Below, piece after piece: positions 9,017 through 18,668 of a stretch of DNA of 64,000 nt; within the stretch, counting starts at the first letter, position 1; each line of letters starts with the position of its first letter. The translations under genes were made by a program, and so were the position numbers. This DNA comes from Nitrosomonas sp. GTDB lineage: Bacteria; Pseudomonadota; Gammaproteobacteria; Burkholderiales; Nitrosomonadaceae. The notes under the pieces were generated by a model. It did no database searches. It saw nothing but the letters and a program-made list of their open reading frames with translations, and was not told where the DNA came from. The stretch is from positions 1-64,000 of the forward strand of contig JAJSDU010000009.1 in NCBI GenBank assembly GCA_028577615.1, given 5' to 3'.

Positions 9017-9046
9017 ATGCAATATCATTTGTGACAAGTATTGCAT
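9017..9046. promoter_or_regulatory. Dyad ATGCAATA-N14-TATTGCAT in the divergent intergenic region
   Basis: Perfect 8-bp arms at 9017-9024 and 9039-9046 lie between the riboswitch and the divergent ybbP-like gene. The size and symmetry suit a dimeric regulator or a promoter-overlapping operator. The rest of the 8965-9249 interval is A+T-rich with no further gene. Confidence 0.4.
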
Positions 9047-9249
9047 GTATAAAACAGTAGTGCTCGTAGCGCGAGGTGGATGAAAACAAACAGATAAACA
9101 ATAAATATCAGACCTTCTGTCCGGTTCACCCGGCTCACCGAAATTCGACCGTGAGTTTGTGTTTCAGTGATGAATGTAAACGGTGCTATCGTATACAATA
9201 GGCAGCCTGAGTCAGATGTTTGCTCAGGCGTGTTGTCAAAAGGATGAAT

Positions 9250-11757
9250 ATGAATTTTATCAGATTGGCTTTTTTAATGTTGTGGCGAGACTGGCGTGCC
9301 GGTGAGATTTATATTCTCGTACTGGCGCTTGTTGTCGCAGTCAGCGGTATGACCACTGTCGGATTTTTTGCTGATCGTGTTGAAAAAACATTGTCGCAGG
9401 AAAGTAATCAATTGCTGGGTGCGGATTTATTAATCATTTCCACGCGTCCGTTATCCGAGCAATATTTCCTGGAAGCCCGGCAGCGGGGGCTTAAAACGGC
9501 GACAATCATCAAATTTCCGAGCATGGTTTCCAATGGAGAAGCCAATCAGCTGGCAGAAATCAGAGCGGTATCCGAGGGATATCCGTTACGCGGGAAATTG
9601 TATCTCGCAGGCACATCAACAGATCCGGAAAGGCGTATCGCACAAGGTATTCCGGAATCGGGCGAGGCCTGGATCGACGAAAAATTGCTTGCGCGCATGG
9701 AATTGAAACGCGATGACCCGGTCGAAATCGGCGCGACACAATTTAAAATAACAGCACTGATTATGCGCGAACCAGATCATTCTGTCGGCTTTGTCCGCAT
9801 GGCGCCGCGCGTGATGATCAATGCTGCCGATCTGCCTGCTACCGAGCTTATTCAGGAGGGCAGCCGTATTAGCTACCAATTACTCATAGCCGGCGATTTC
9901 CGCGCCGTAGAGAGTTTTCGCAATTGGGCCGAAAACCAGATTACACCCGTTGAGCGTATTGAAGGGATACGTGACGCAAGACCGGAGATTAGATCCGCAC
10001 TCGAGCGCGCCGAAAAATTCCTGAATCTGGCTGCTCTGGTGAGTGTTGTGCTTGCCGCCGCAGCAATTGCGCTGGCGGTGCGCCGGTTTACTTTGCGCCA
10101 TCTTGATGGCTGCGCCATCATGCGCAGCATGGGCGCAAGTCAAAGTGGTTTATTCAATCTCTACCTCTATTATTTTATTGTGCTTGGCATCATTGCGAGC
10201 ACACTTGGCTGTATTATCGGTTTTGCCGCCCAGGAAATTTTATCGACATGGCTATCCGGATTGACGGATACGGCAATATCGCTACCTAGCTGGTTGCCGG
10301 CGATTCATGGTTTTCTGATAAGCATGGTGCTGCTGCTGGGATTTGCTTTGCCGCCGGTGCTTAATCTGCGCAGCGTTCCCGCATTACGGGTATTGCGCCG
10401 TGACATCGGATTGCCGAATACCTACAGTATTACGGGGTATTTGCTGGGTCTGATCATTTTGTCGCTGCTATTCATATGGAAAGCACAGGACTTGAAGCTG
10501 GGCCTTTATATTATCGTCGGGTTTATTATTGCGATTGGCGTGTTTGGTTCGATCGGCTGGATTCTGGTCAGGCTCCTGGCCGGTTTGCGGCACCAGGCGG
10601 GTGGAGCTTGGCGTTATGGTCTTGCCAGTATTCGTCGGCGAGCAGGATCCAGTATAATTCAGGTGGTTTCTCTTGGCCTTGGATTCATGGCTTTACTGGT
10701 ATTGACCTTGGTGCAGGACGATTTGATCAAGGACTGGCACACGACACTGCCGCCGGATGCGCCCAATCATTTTCTCGTGGGTATTCAGGAAGATCAATTG
10801 CCGTTGCTGGAAACATTTTTTGATCGCCATGAGGTAGATCATCCCCCGGTTTTTCCGATGATACGCGCCCGGCTTTCTGAAATTAACAACCGCAAGGTCA
10901 AGCCTGAGGATTATGATGATCCGCACGCTGCGAATCATATCCGGCGAGATTTTAATTTATCCTGGACCAGTGAATTGCCGCAGGATAACCAGCTGGTAAA
11001 TGGCGAGTGGTGGGATACCGTCAACAGCGAAACAGCCGGAACAGAAGCCGCGCTCTCACTGGAAAAAGGCATTGCACGCACTTTGCGTGTCAAACTCGGA
11101 GATCGATTGACTTTTGATGTTGCGGGTAATACTTTTACCGGAACCATTACGAATCTGAGAATAGTCGATTGGGATTCGTTTCGTGTGAATTTCTTTGTTG
11201 TTGCTCCGCCAGGTTATTTGGACAACTATCCGGTGAGCTATATCACCAGTTTTTATGTGCCGGCATCGGAAAATCAGATGATGCATGAACTGGTGCGGGA
11301 ATTCCCGAATATTCTGGTTATTGACGTTGCCACGGTGGTCAGGCAGGTGCAGGAAATGATTCAGCAGGTATCTCGCGCCATCGAATTTGTTTTTTTGTTC
11401 ACGTTGCTTGCCGGATTTATCGTATTGTATGCGGCTATAGCGGCAACACAGGACGAGCGGATATATGAAGCGGCTATTTTCCGTACACTTGGCGCAAGGC
11501 GTGAACAATTGACGCGCGCCTGGGCCGCCGAGTTTGCTATCCTGGGCGGTTTGGCCGGGTTGTTTGCCTCGGCCGGTGCAAGCCTGTTGGGCTATGCCAT
11601 CGCCAGTCATGTCCTGCATTTATCGTACAGCTTTAATCCCTGGGTCTGGGCGGTTGGTGTCGGCACAGGTATCGCAGGTGTATTAATCGCGGGCATGATA
11701 GGTACGCGCAGTACTTTGACGACACCGCCGTTGTTGGTTTTACGCAAAATCGGATAA
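9250..11757 (+). CDS. ybbP: YbbP-like FtsX-family ABC transporter permease
   Basis: 835-residue inner-membrane protein of the COG3127 group. One membrane segment follows the N-terminus (YILVLALVVAVSGMTTVGFF), then a periplasmic domain, a cluster of membrane helices between about 260 and 460, a second large periplasmic domain, and a C-terminal FtsX block (FVFLFTLLAGFIVLYAAIAATQ ... RTLGARREQL ...). ATG 9250 is preferred over ATG 9244 and TTG 9220 because AAAAGG lies 6 nt before it. In most genomes the ATPase partner YbbA is adjacent; none is present here. Family members are linked to lipid or lysophospholipid handling; substrate unknown. Confidence 0.85.
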   Translation: MNFIRLAFLMLWRDWRAGEIYILVLALVVAVSGMTTVGFFADRVEKTLSQESNQLLGADLLIISTRPLSEQYFLEARQRGLKTATIIKFPSMVSNGEANQLAEIRAVSEGYPLRGKLYLAGTSTDPERRIAQGIPESGEAWIDEKLLARMELKRDDPVEIGATQFKITALIMREPDHSVGFVRMAPRVMINAADLPATELIQEGSRISYQLLIAGDFRAVESFRNWAENQITPVERIEGIRDARPEIRSALERAEKFLNLAALVSVVLAAAAIALAVRRFTLRHLDGCAIMRSMGASQSGLFNLYLYYFIVLGIIASTLGCIIGFAAQEILSTWLSGLTDTAISLPSWLPAIHGFLISMVLLLGFALPPVLNLRSVPALRVLRRDIGLPNTYSITGYLLGLIILSLLFIWKAQDLKLGLYIIVGFIIAIGVFGSIGWILVRLLAGLRHQAGGAWRYGLASIRRRAGSSIIQVVSLGLGFMALLVLTLVQDDLIKDWHTTLPPDAPNHFLVGIQEDQLPLLETFFDRHEVDHPPVFPMIRARLSEINNRKVKPEDYDDPHAANHIRRDFNLSWTSELPQDNQLVNGEWWDTVNSETAGTEAALSLEKGIARTLRVKLGDRLTFDVAGNTFTGTITNLRIVDWDSFRVNFFVVAPPGYLDNYPVSYITSFYVPASENQMMHELVREFPNILVIDVATVVRQVQEMIQQVSRAIEFVFLFTLLAGFIVLYAAIAATQDERIYEAAIFRTLGARREQLTRAWAAEFAILGGLAGLFASAGASLLGYAIASHVLHLSYSFNPWVWAVGVGTGIAGVLIAGMIGTRSTLTTPPLLVLRKIG

Positions 11758-11765
11758 ACGTTGCT

Positions 11766-12989
11766 GTGAATTCAATAGTCACCCAAGTTCCATTACCAGG
11801 AATGGCGTCACCAAGGCTTCGGTCATTGCCGCCATTGAGTGTATACATTCATATTCCCTGGTGTCTGAAAAAATGTCCATACTGTGATTTCAATTCGCAT
11901 GCGTTGCGAAAAGAAGATGCCTTTCCCGAAGAGACATATGTCAATGCAGTAACTCGCGATCTGGAATCCGCATTGCCTCATGTCTGGGGGCGGCAAGTCA
12001 TCAGTGTTTTTTTTGGCGGTGGAACGCCAAGTTTATTCAGTGCGCAGTCAATTGATAAAATCCTGACAGCGATACGTACTTTACTGCCGCTGGAGCCTAT
12101 GGCGGAAATCACACTGGAAGCCAATCCGGGAACTTTCGAGACGCAGAAGTTTGCTGAATTCCGTTCCGCCGGGATCAATCGCTTGTCTGTCGGCATACAA
12201 AGCTTTAATTTACAGCATCTTCGTGCACTGGGACGAGTGCATAGTGCTGATGAGGCATACAGGGCGGTAGCTATCGCACAGAACATTTTTGACAACATCA
12301 ATCTGGATTTGATGTATGCATTACCTGGGCAGACAGTAGAGGAAGCGCGCCGGGACGCTGAGACTGCCTGCTCTTTTAGCGTTGCACACTTATCCATTTA
12401 TCATTTAACATTGGAGCCCAATACGCTGTTTCACCGTTTCCCGCCGGCATTGCCAACGGATGAGCAGTCGGCCGATATGCAGGATCAAATCGAGCACGTT
12501 CTGCGTGAAAATCACTACATGCATTATGAGACCTCCGCTTTTGCACACCGTGTACGGGAATCTTTTCATAACACAAATTACTGGTTATTCGGCGATTATA
12601 TTGGCATAGGCGCCGGTGCGCACAGCAAGATCAGTTTTGCGGATAAAATCATTCGCCAGATGCGATTCAAGCAACCCAAGACCTATCTGGAAAAAGCAGC
12701 GAACAGTTCTATCTCTGCCGCCTCAGCGATACAAACGCAGTTCGAATTAAAACCGGCTGATCGTAGTTTTGAATTCATGATGAACGCGTTGCGTTTAACC
12801 GGTGGATTCGAAAGCGCATTGTTTGAGGAACGCACTGGAATGCCACTTACTGCCATTCTTCCAGCATTAAACGAGGCAGAGCAGCGTGGATTGATTGAAC
12901 GCGACCACCGCCGTATTACGCCGACCTTGATGGGCAGACGTTTTCTGAACGATTTGCTGCAGATCTTTCTACCCACCAAGAATCAGTAA
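11766..12989 (+). CDS. hemW: Radical SAM heme chaperone HemW
   Basis: 407 residues. The N-terminal radical SAM core has the CxxxCxxC cluster motif in IHIPWCLKKCPYCDFNSH, followed by FFGGGTPSL (SAM-binding region), LEANPGT and NRLSVGIQSF; the C-terminal HemN-like domain begins around 300. The third-cysteine spacing and length fit HemW rather than the longer oxygen-independent coproporphyrinogen oxidase HemN. The start is a GTG only 8 bp after ybbP, suggesting cotranscription. HemW binds heme and is thought to deliver it to respiratory proteins. Confidence 0.92.
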   Translation: MNSIVTQVPLPGMASPRLRSLPPLSVYIHIPWCLKKCPYCDFNSHALRKEDAFPEETYVNAVTRDLESALPHVWGRQVISVFFGGGTPSLFSAQSIDKILTAIRTLLPLEPMAEITLEANPGTFETQKFAEFRSAGINRLSVGIQSFNLQHLRALGRVHSADEAYRAVAIAQNIFDNINLDLMYALPGQTVEEARRDAETACSFSVAHLSIYHLTLEPNTLFHRFPPALPTDEQSADMQDQIEHVLRENHYMHYETSAFAHRVRESFHNTNYWLFGDYIGIGAGAHSKISFADKIIRQMRFKQPKTYLEKAANSSISAASAIQTQFELKPADRSFEFMMNALRLTGGFESALFEERTGMPLTAILPALNEAEQRGLIERDHRRITPTLMGRRFLNDLLQIFLPTKNQ

Positions 12990-13024
12990 CCGATATTTTA
13001 ACGACAGACAAAGGGAACGCACGC

Positions 13025-13825
13025 GTGGCCTATGTAAAACCTGAAGAGATTGTTGAGAATATGCTGCGGGCGGGCGCCAGCAAAGCAAGTTTGCCGGTTG
13101 GCAGTTTGTTGTTACGCGGCTTTCTGGCCGGCGCGTTTCTAGGGTATGCGACTACGTTGGCTATTACCGCCGCAACGCAAACCGGTCTTGGTATAATCGG
13201 AGCCATTGTTTTTCCGGTTGGCTTTGTCATGATCATCCTGCTCGGCTTGGAGCTGGCAACAGGCAATTTTGCGCTTATTCCTATCGCCGTATACGATGGA
13301 CGCACCCGTTTTGTGCGATTACTCAATAACTGGACGTGGGTTTTACTTGGCAATTTGATCGGCAGCGTCGGTTATGCGTTTTTATATTACATCGTTATGA
13401 CCAAAATGGGATACATTGATCCTGGGACGCTTCCCGTGGCGCAACGTATTGCCGAAATCGGCGAGGTTAAAACACTGGGATACGCGCAATATGGTTTTGC
13501 CGGAACCGTCTCGGCTTTCAGCAGCGCGTTGCTGTGCAACTGGATGGTTACGCTGGGCGCAGTAATGGCATTAGCGTCCACTACGACAGGTGGCAAGATT
13601 ACCGCCATGTGGTTACCGATTATGACCTTCTTTGCTTTGGGCTATGAACACGCTATCGTAAATATGTTCGTTATTCCCGCTGCCATGTTGTTTAGTGACA
13701 ATATCACCTTTGCGGACTGGTGGTTATGGAACGGTTTGCCGGTTTTAGCCGGAAATATTGCCGGTGGCATGTTTTTTACCGGTTTTTTGTTGTACTGGAC
13801 GTTCGGTTCTGCACATAAAAGATAA
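13025..13825 (+). CDS. Formate/nitrite transporter (FNT) family channel
   Basis: 266 residues with the six membrane segments of FNT channels. Conserved features: the re-entrant-loop region LELATGNFALIP, the cytoplasmic start YVKPEEIVENML, and ALGYEHAIVNMFVIPAAM near 210-230, in which the histidine is the central pore residue. GTG start with AAGGGA upstream. FNT proteins form pentamers passing small monovalent anions (formate, nitrite, hydrosulfide). In an ammonia oxidiser nitrite movement would be the plausible role, but selectivity cannot be read from sequence. Confidence 0.9.
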   Translation: MAYVKPEEIVENMLRAGASKASLPVGSLLLRGFLAGAFLGYATTLAITAATQTGLGIIGAIVFPVGFVMIILLGLELATGNFALIPIAVYDGRTRFVRLLNNWTWVLLGNLIGSVGYAFLYYIVMTKMGYIDPGTLPVAQRIAEIGEVKTLGYAQYGFAGTVSAFSSALLCNWMVTLGAVMALASTTTGGKITAMWLPIMTFFALGYEHAIVNMFVIPAAMLFSDNITFADWWLWNGLPVLAGNIAGGMFFTGFLLYWTFGSAHKR

Positions 13826-14126
13826 TTGTCGTCTGCGCGTTCATTCGCCGGTAAATTAAAAATGGCGATGATGCGAATTGGCTTACCTCAAAGAGTACAG
13901 GAGAAGGCAGAATTCAGGGATTTAGAGTGAATGGATTTAAGTATGTCACTCCGGCGGTCGTATTATATTGGCAGCCTGGCAGGCCATAACGCCATTCGTG
14001 CAGCAGGTTACGTAAAAGAATTATCGATTCGATTGAAATTCAAGTATTTCAACTGACTTGATCCGACGTCCGATTGAACCGGGAAGAAACTATCATTAAT
14101 ATTCTAAATACTGGAAGAATCAAACA
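13826..14126. other. Intergenic region without clear gene
   Basis: About 300 bp. A 41-codon frame at 13931-14056 has no good ribosome binding site and no recognisable product. No terminator-like hairpin was seen. It presumably holds the promoter of the ACP/FkbH cassette. Confidence 0.5.
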
Positions 14127-14375
14127 ATGCACCAAGACAAGGCAGCAATACTCGATCAGCTGAAATTTATTTTTCAAGATACTTTTGTGGATAGTAATCT
14201 CGCTTTTTCTATTGATACCAGCCGGGATGATGTCGCAGAATGGGACAGCTTAAGTCATATCAGACTGCTAACTGCTATTGAAGCAAGCTTTGATGTTCAG
14301 TTTGATTTGGAAGAGATCGTCAACATGACAACGGTGGCCACCATCGTCGATCTTCTGTATGAAAAACTGAATTAA
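14127..14375 (+). CDS. Acyl carrier protein
   Basis: 82 residues, a stand-alone carrier domain. The 4'-phosphopantetheine attachment serine lies in EWDSLSHIRLL (about Ser42), and the sequence has the four-helix ACP pattern ending LYEKLN. It is not the fatty-acid-synthesis AcpP (different DSL context and no fab neighbours). The next gene is an FkbH-like protein, whose family loads a glyceryl group from 1,3-bisphosphoglycerate onto a dedicated ACP, so this is the probable carrier partner. Confidence 0.9.
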   Translation: MHQDKAAILDQLKFIFQDTFVDSNLAFSIDTSRDDVAEWDSLSHIRLLTAIEASFDVQFDLEEIVNMTTVATIVDLLYEKLN

Positions 14376-14402
14376 CCCTGTCTTTTCACAAAGTATTACT
14401 CC

Positions 14403-16283
14403 ATGCATGATCTTCCCTGGCTGCTCAAGCCTGCTGATGATTTCAATAATCGCTGCGCCCGATTACTGAATCATGCAGCGCCCGGCGCTGAAGTACGATT
14501 GCTTGCCAATTACGCTTTATCCATCAATCAATCCAGCCGGTTATATCAAACGATACAACAATTCGATCCGGAAAAGCGTGCCATTCTGTCCAGGAATTTA
14601 ATTCCGTTCAGATTGGGGATAGTCAGCAACGCGACCATGGATTTGATGATACCTGCCATGGTTACTGCTGCCTTGCGCAATGGGATAGATTTGGAAGTGA
14701 TCGCGGCGGATTTTGGGCAGGTAGCGCAAGAAGCTTTTGATCCGGCTTCGAAGCTTAATCAGTCGAATCTGGATGCGGTTCTGCTTGCACTCGATTACCG
14801 CGCTTATTCATTTTTCGTGAATGAGCCTGGAGATTCCGGGAAAAATGATCCGAGCCTGGAGTCCTTCGACTACTTGCAGCAAATCCGGCAGTCTTTTGCG
14901 CTTAACGGTAACACGATCTGTATTGTACAGACACTGGCGTATCCACCGTATGATTTAAGTGGAAATCTTGATGCACAGCTGGATGGTTTGCTTCGAAAAT
15001 CGTTGAATGCGTTTAATTCTGTACTGGCTGAAAATGTTACAAAAAGCGTGGATGTTCTGTTCGATGTTGCAGCATTGGCCAATGCTGTTGGGACGCATCA
15101 ATGGTTTGATGAAAGACAGTGGTATATGTCCAGAGTGCCTATGGCTAACAGATATATACCGTTGTATGCGGACTACCTGGCAAAATTGCTCGCGGCAATT
15201 CGTGGAAAAAGCAAGAAATGCCTTGTTCTGGATCTCGATAATACCCTTTGGGGTGGCGTAATTGGGGATGACGGGTTAGAAGGCATTCAGATCGGCCAGG
15301 GGCATCCGGTCGGTGAGTCTTTTCTGGCAATTCAACAATGGGCAAAATCGCTGAAGGCTTTAGGTGTCGTTCTGGCGGTGTGCTCCAAGAATGATAAAGC
15401 TGTTGCACTGGAGGTTTTTCAGAAACATCCAGGGATGTTGCTTCAAGCATCTGATTTCGCAGTATTTATGGCTAACTGGGAAGACAAGGCTTCCAATATT
15501 CGCAGAATCGCCGAGGTATTGAATATTGGCATGGATGCAATGGTTTTTGTTGACGACAATCCTGCGGAACGCGAAATTATCCGGATTATGATACCTGAAA
15601 TAAGTGTGCCGGAACTGCCAAAAGATCCTTCGCAGTTTCTGCGCGTATTATCTGCCGCGCGTTACTTTGAAAAAATCGACTTTACTGCGGATGACGCGCA
15701 GCGCAATGCGCAGTATGCAGATAACGCACGACGACAGGCTATGCTGCAGAGGGCCCCCAGTCTGACGGATTATTTGATTTCACTGGAAATGAAAATACAT
15801 TTCGCGGCATTTAATGAAACCGGGCGCAAGCGCATCGTGCAACTCATTAACAAAACAAATCAATTTAATTTGACAACCCGACGGTATACCGAGGCGGATG
15901 TGCTGGGATTTGAAAAATCCGATCGCTATTTAACGCTACAGATACACTTACAGGACAAGTTTGGTGATAATGGTATGATCAGTGTGGTGATCTGTAAGAA
16001 CGCAGGCGATTGCTGGGAGATTGATACCTGGCTGATGAGTTGTCGTGTGATTAAGCGTAGAGTGGAAGATGCGGTTTGTGACGAACTGGTGGCGATTGCG
16101 CGATCAAACGGCATTAAAAAAATACGTGGCTATTATCGCCCAACCGAGAAAAACAAACTGGTCAAGAATCATTATCAGCAACTGGGATTTGCAATGGTTT
16201 CCTCGGATGATTCGGAAGACATCTGGGAGCTCGAAACCAGGCACTATCAACCTAAATACCCACCTATAACAATTCAAACCTAG
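14403..16283 (+). CDS. FkbH-like HAD-family protein (glyceryl-ACP forming type)
   Basis: 626 residues. The N-terminal ~250 residues look like the SGNH/GDSL-like segment common in FkbH fusions. The HAD core follows, with motif I VLDLDNTLWGGVIGDDG (about 275), KNDKAVALEVF and motif FVDDNPAEREIIR (about 380). The C-terminal part (about 490-620) is a GNAT-like domain typical of long FkbH proteins. Family members transfer a phosphoglyceryl/glyceryl unit onto an ACP for polyketides or surface polysaccharides. 27 bp separate it from the ACP gene. Confidence 0.88.
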   Translation: MHDLPWLLKPADDFNNRCARLLNHAAPGAEVRLLANYALSINQSSRLYQTIQQFDPEKRAILSRNLIPFRLGIVSNATMDLMIPAMVTAALRNGIDLEVIAADFGQVAQEAFDPASKLNQSNLDAVLLALDYRAYSFFVNEPGDSGKNDPSLESFDYLQQIRQSFALNGNTICIVQTLAYPPYDLSGNLDAQLDGLLRKSLNAFNSVLAENVTKSVDVLFDVAALANAVGTHQWFDERQWYMSRVPMANRYIPLYADYLAKLLAAIRGKSKKCLVLDLDNTLWGGVIGDDGLEGIQIGQGHPVGESFLAIQQWAKSLKALGVVLAVCSKNDKAVALEVFQKHPGMLLQASDFAVFMANWEDKASNIRRIAEVLNIGMDAMVFVDDNPAEREIIRIMIPEISVPELPKDPSQFLRVLSAARYFEKIDFTADDAQRNAQYADNARRQAMLQRAPSLTDYLISLEMKIHFAAFNETGRKRIVQLINKTNQFNLTTRRYTEADVLGFEKSDRYLTLQIHLQDKFGDNGMISVVICKNAGDCWEIDTWLMSCRVIKRRVEDAVCDELVAIARSNGIKKIRGYYRPTEKNKLVKNHYQQLGFAMVSSDDSEDIWELETRHYQPKYPPITIQT

Positions 16284-16291
16284 TCAAATTC

Positions 16292-17170
16292 ATGAATGAT
16301 CAGAAATCTGCGGATAAAACAGTGCTGACGGACATAAGCCAGAACGATCTTGACGATGTTGCCGAGTTTCTGCATTGCCATATGAATAATCGTTTTACTG
16401 TCCCGGAGTGGAAACGGGGTATCAGTAAATCGTGGTTGCTGGATGCACCTAATTTTGGCTTCATGTTAAAGCACAATAATGAAATTGTGGGTGTTTTATG
16501 TGCAATTTACTCGGAACAACCTGTTAAGACCGGCAGTACGAAGCGATTCTGTAATCCGCATAGCTGGTGCGTATTAGCTGATTTTCGTGCACGCAGTATC
16601 GACCTTGTGCTGGCGTTGATACGTCAGAAAGGTTACACATTTACCATGTTGTCACCTAATAAGGACGGCGTTGAGATCTTCAGGTTCCTGAAGTTTAAAC
16701 CTATGAATAATGAAGTTGCGATATTCCTGAATATACCGGTTGTTACAAATGCCGGCGAGGTAATAAGTCAGCAGAATATTACACAAATTAAAACACTGTT
16801 GCCGCAGCAGGCTGCGCAACATTATGCGGATCATGCTGATTTTCCCTGGTTGAATTTTTTGTTTTTTAAAAAGGAAGGTCGCTATGGATTCCTGATTTTT
16901 AAAAAACAAATCCATAAAAGATTGGCCACCGCCTGGATTCTGTATATCAGTGATGCCGAATTATTCCGCCAGTGCTGGCCGGCTATTCGTACCGCTTTGC
17001 TGCTCAGGCACGGATTTTTTTTCAGCAAAATTGAATCCCGCCTTCTGGATCAGCCAATGAAGACATTATTAAAACCGGAACAAGGCCATCAGAAGTTCTA
17101 TCTTGGCGACGAAGTGCCCGCTGACTGTGTGCAGAATTTGTACAGCGAGCTTGTCACATTGAATTTATAA
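16292..17170 (+). CDS. GNAT-like protein of the FkbH cassette
   Basis: 292 residues, 8 bp behind the FkbH-like gene. The N-terminal half (about 10-150) has the pattern of a GNAT fold: DLDDVAEFLHCHMNN, GFMLKHNNEIVGVLCAIYSE and a later FRFLKFKPMNN. The second half (SWCV..., NFLFFKKEGRYGFLIFKK) is less conserved. It may be the acyltransferase that accepts the ACP-bound unit; neither donor nor acceptor can be deduced. No polysaccharide or PKS genes are nearby. Confidence 0.65.
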   Translation: MNDQKSADKTVLTDISQNDLDDVAEFLHCHMNNRFTVPEWKRGISKSWLLDAPNFGFMLKHNNEIVGVLCAIYSEQPVKTGSTKRFCNPHSWCVLADFRARSIDLVLALIRQKGYTFTMLSPNKDGVEIFRFLKFKPMNNEVAIFLNIPVVTNAGEVISQQNITQIKTLLPQQAAQHYADHADFPWLNFLFFKKEGRYGFLIFKKQIHKRLATAWILYISDAELFRQCWPAIRTALLLRHGFFFSKIESRLLDQPMKTLLKPEQGHQKFYLGDEVPADCVQNLYSELVTLNL

Positions 17171-17204
17171 CGTTTTAGCTTAGTGCAGCGCCATTCAGCC
17201 GGAC

Positions 17205-18059
17205 TTATTCCTGATCATATTTACGCCGGTTGATCGCATAATCGGAAATAGCTTTCCTCCAAGGCAGTGCCAGCATACCGGGCAAATGCTCGACTTGCTC
17301 CGGATTCCGATAGCCGCTGATGCCGATCACCATACCCTGATGATTGCCTCTGGGTTGATCTCGATAGGTGCCCGATAATCTATCCCACCAGGAGAGATTA
17401 AAACCGAAATTACTGTTCGCCTCATCTGTTCTGATCGAGTGATGAACGCGATGCATATCCGGCGTAACCATAAACCAGCGCAGCACCTGGTCCAGTCCGC
17501 CCGGCAACTGTATATTGCTGTGATTGAACATGGCGGAGGCATTGAGCAATACTTCGAATAACATGACCGCCAGAACTGGCGGACCCAGCAGCAAAATGGC
17601 GGCAGCTTTGATGAGCATGGACAAGATGATTTCGATAGGATGAAACCGTATGCCGGTCGTCAGGTCGTAATCAAGATCAGCGTGATGGACGCGGTGCACG
17701 CGCCAAAGCACAGGAACGGCATGCATCATGACATGCTGCAGGTAAATAATGAAATCCATTGCCACGATCGAAATGGCGATAGCGACAGGCAAAGGTATCG
17801 AGTAATAATTCAATAATCCCCAGCCTTGCTGTTGCACAAAAACAGCGACGCCAACGGCCCCGGCCGGAAACACCAGGCGCAGCACAACGCTGTTAAGCAC
17901 TACCAAACCAAGATTGTGAGTCCAGCGAAGTTTCTTCGGAATAACCAGAACGCGGCAGGGCACGAGTTGTTCCCAGGTTGCCATGAGAAAGAAAATACCA
18001 AAGAAGGCAGCCAGTTTAACGATGAATTCGTGATGGATTATCCATTCGTGCCAGTTCAT
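17205..18059 (-). CDS. Sterol desaturase / fatty acid hydroxylase family membrane protein
   Basis: 284 residues with four to five hydrophobic segments and the histidine clusters of the di-iron ERG3 superfamily: HVMMH (about 109), HRVHH (about 121) and a second HRVHHS (about 203), plus NHSN between them. These bind the non-heme iron pair that hydroxylates or desaturates lipid chains. Substrate unknown; bacterial members act on fatty acids, hopanoids or carotenoids. Convergent with the FkbH cassette, with a 34-bp gap. Confidence 0.88.
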   Translation of the reverse strand: MNWHEWIIHHEFIVKLAAFFGIFFLMATWEQLVPCRVLVIPKKLRWTHNLGLVVLNSVVLRLVFPAGAVGVAVFVQQQGWGLLNYYSIPLPVAIAISIVAMDFIIYLQHVMMHAVPVLWRVHRVHHADLDYDLTTGIRFHPIEIILSMLIKAAAILLLGPPVLAVMLFEVLLNASAMFNHSNIQLPGGLDQVLRWFMVTPDMHRVHHSIRTDEANSNFGFNLSWWDRLSGTYRDQPRGNHQGMVIGISGYRNPEQVEHLPGMLALPWRKAISDYAINRRKYDQE

Positions 18060-18222
18060 GTCATGTCATGTTTCCCGGACCTGATTCAAGTATTGTACAG
18101 AGCAAAAAATAACACTCAAGCTATCACTCTGGACTGATTAAAGTCAAACGTGGGTAGAGAAACCGCTGAATTAAATCCGCGAATTCAAGAACAATTGCCC
18201 GGACACAGCTACTGATTTAATT

Positions 18223-18648
18223 TTATTTTTTTTGTGTGTGAATGCCCACACCATATTCATATACGAGCTTTCCGCCTAGCCATCCCGCACTGCAAAGAGA
18301 AATAAACCCCAGAATCGAAAAAGCAATGGCGGCTAACTCTGGCTGCTCAAGCTGTGTGCCATTAAGGCGGAGGAACAGGCTGACTGCATAGAAAGACCAG
18401 CTGGTCATAATCAGTATCATATGTTGATTCGCCACCCTCATCGCTGGACTCTGCTGATCAATTTTCCCAAGTTCCAGCAATCCGGTCATCATGGCGGGTA
18501 ACGCGGTGATTGTTCCAACGACAAGTAACACCCCGGCTACCCAGCCTGTCTGCTCATTTGTAAATAAACTTGCAATATCCGCCATTGTTGCAAGAAACCA
18601 GGTTGCCAGTGGAAAATGAACCAGCATTGGGTGGATGGGGTGTTTCAT
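18223..18648 (-). CDS. DUF2231 family membrane protein
   Basis: 141 residues, four membrane segments. The opening HPIHPMLVHFPLATWFLATMADI is the family signature; the conserved histidines may bind a metal or heme but no function is assigned. ATG at 18648 with AAAGG upstream. It lies 20 bp behind the next small membrane protein gene and is probably cotranscribed with it. Confidence 0.85.
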   Translation of the reverse strand: MKHPIHPMLVHFPLATWFLATMADIASLFTNEQTGWVAGVLLVVGTITALPAMMTGLLELGKIDQQSPAMRVANQHMILIMTSWSFYAVSLFLRLNGTQLEQPELAAIAFSILGFISLCSAGWLGGKLVYEYGVGIHTQKK

Positions 18649-18668
18649 GCGGTTTACCTTTTTATCGA

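Noticed and set aside
13931-14056. 41-codon gene
   Set aside because: No convincing ribosome site, no signal peptide and no recognisable pattern.
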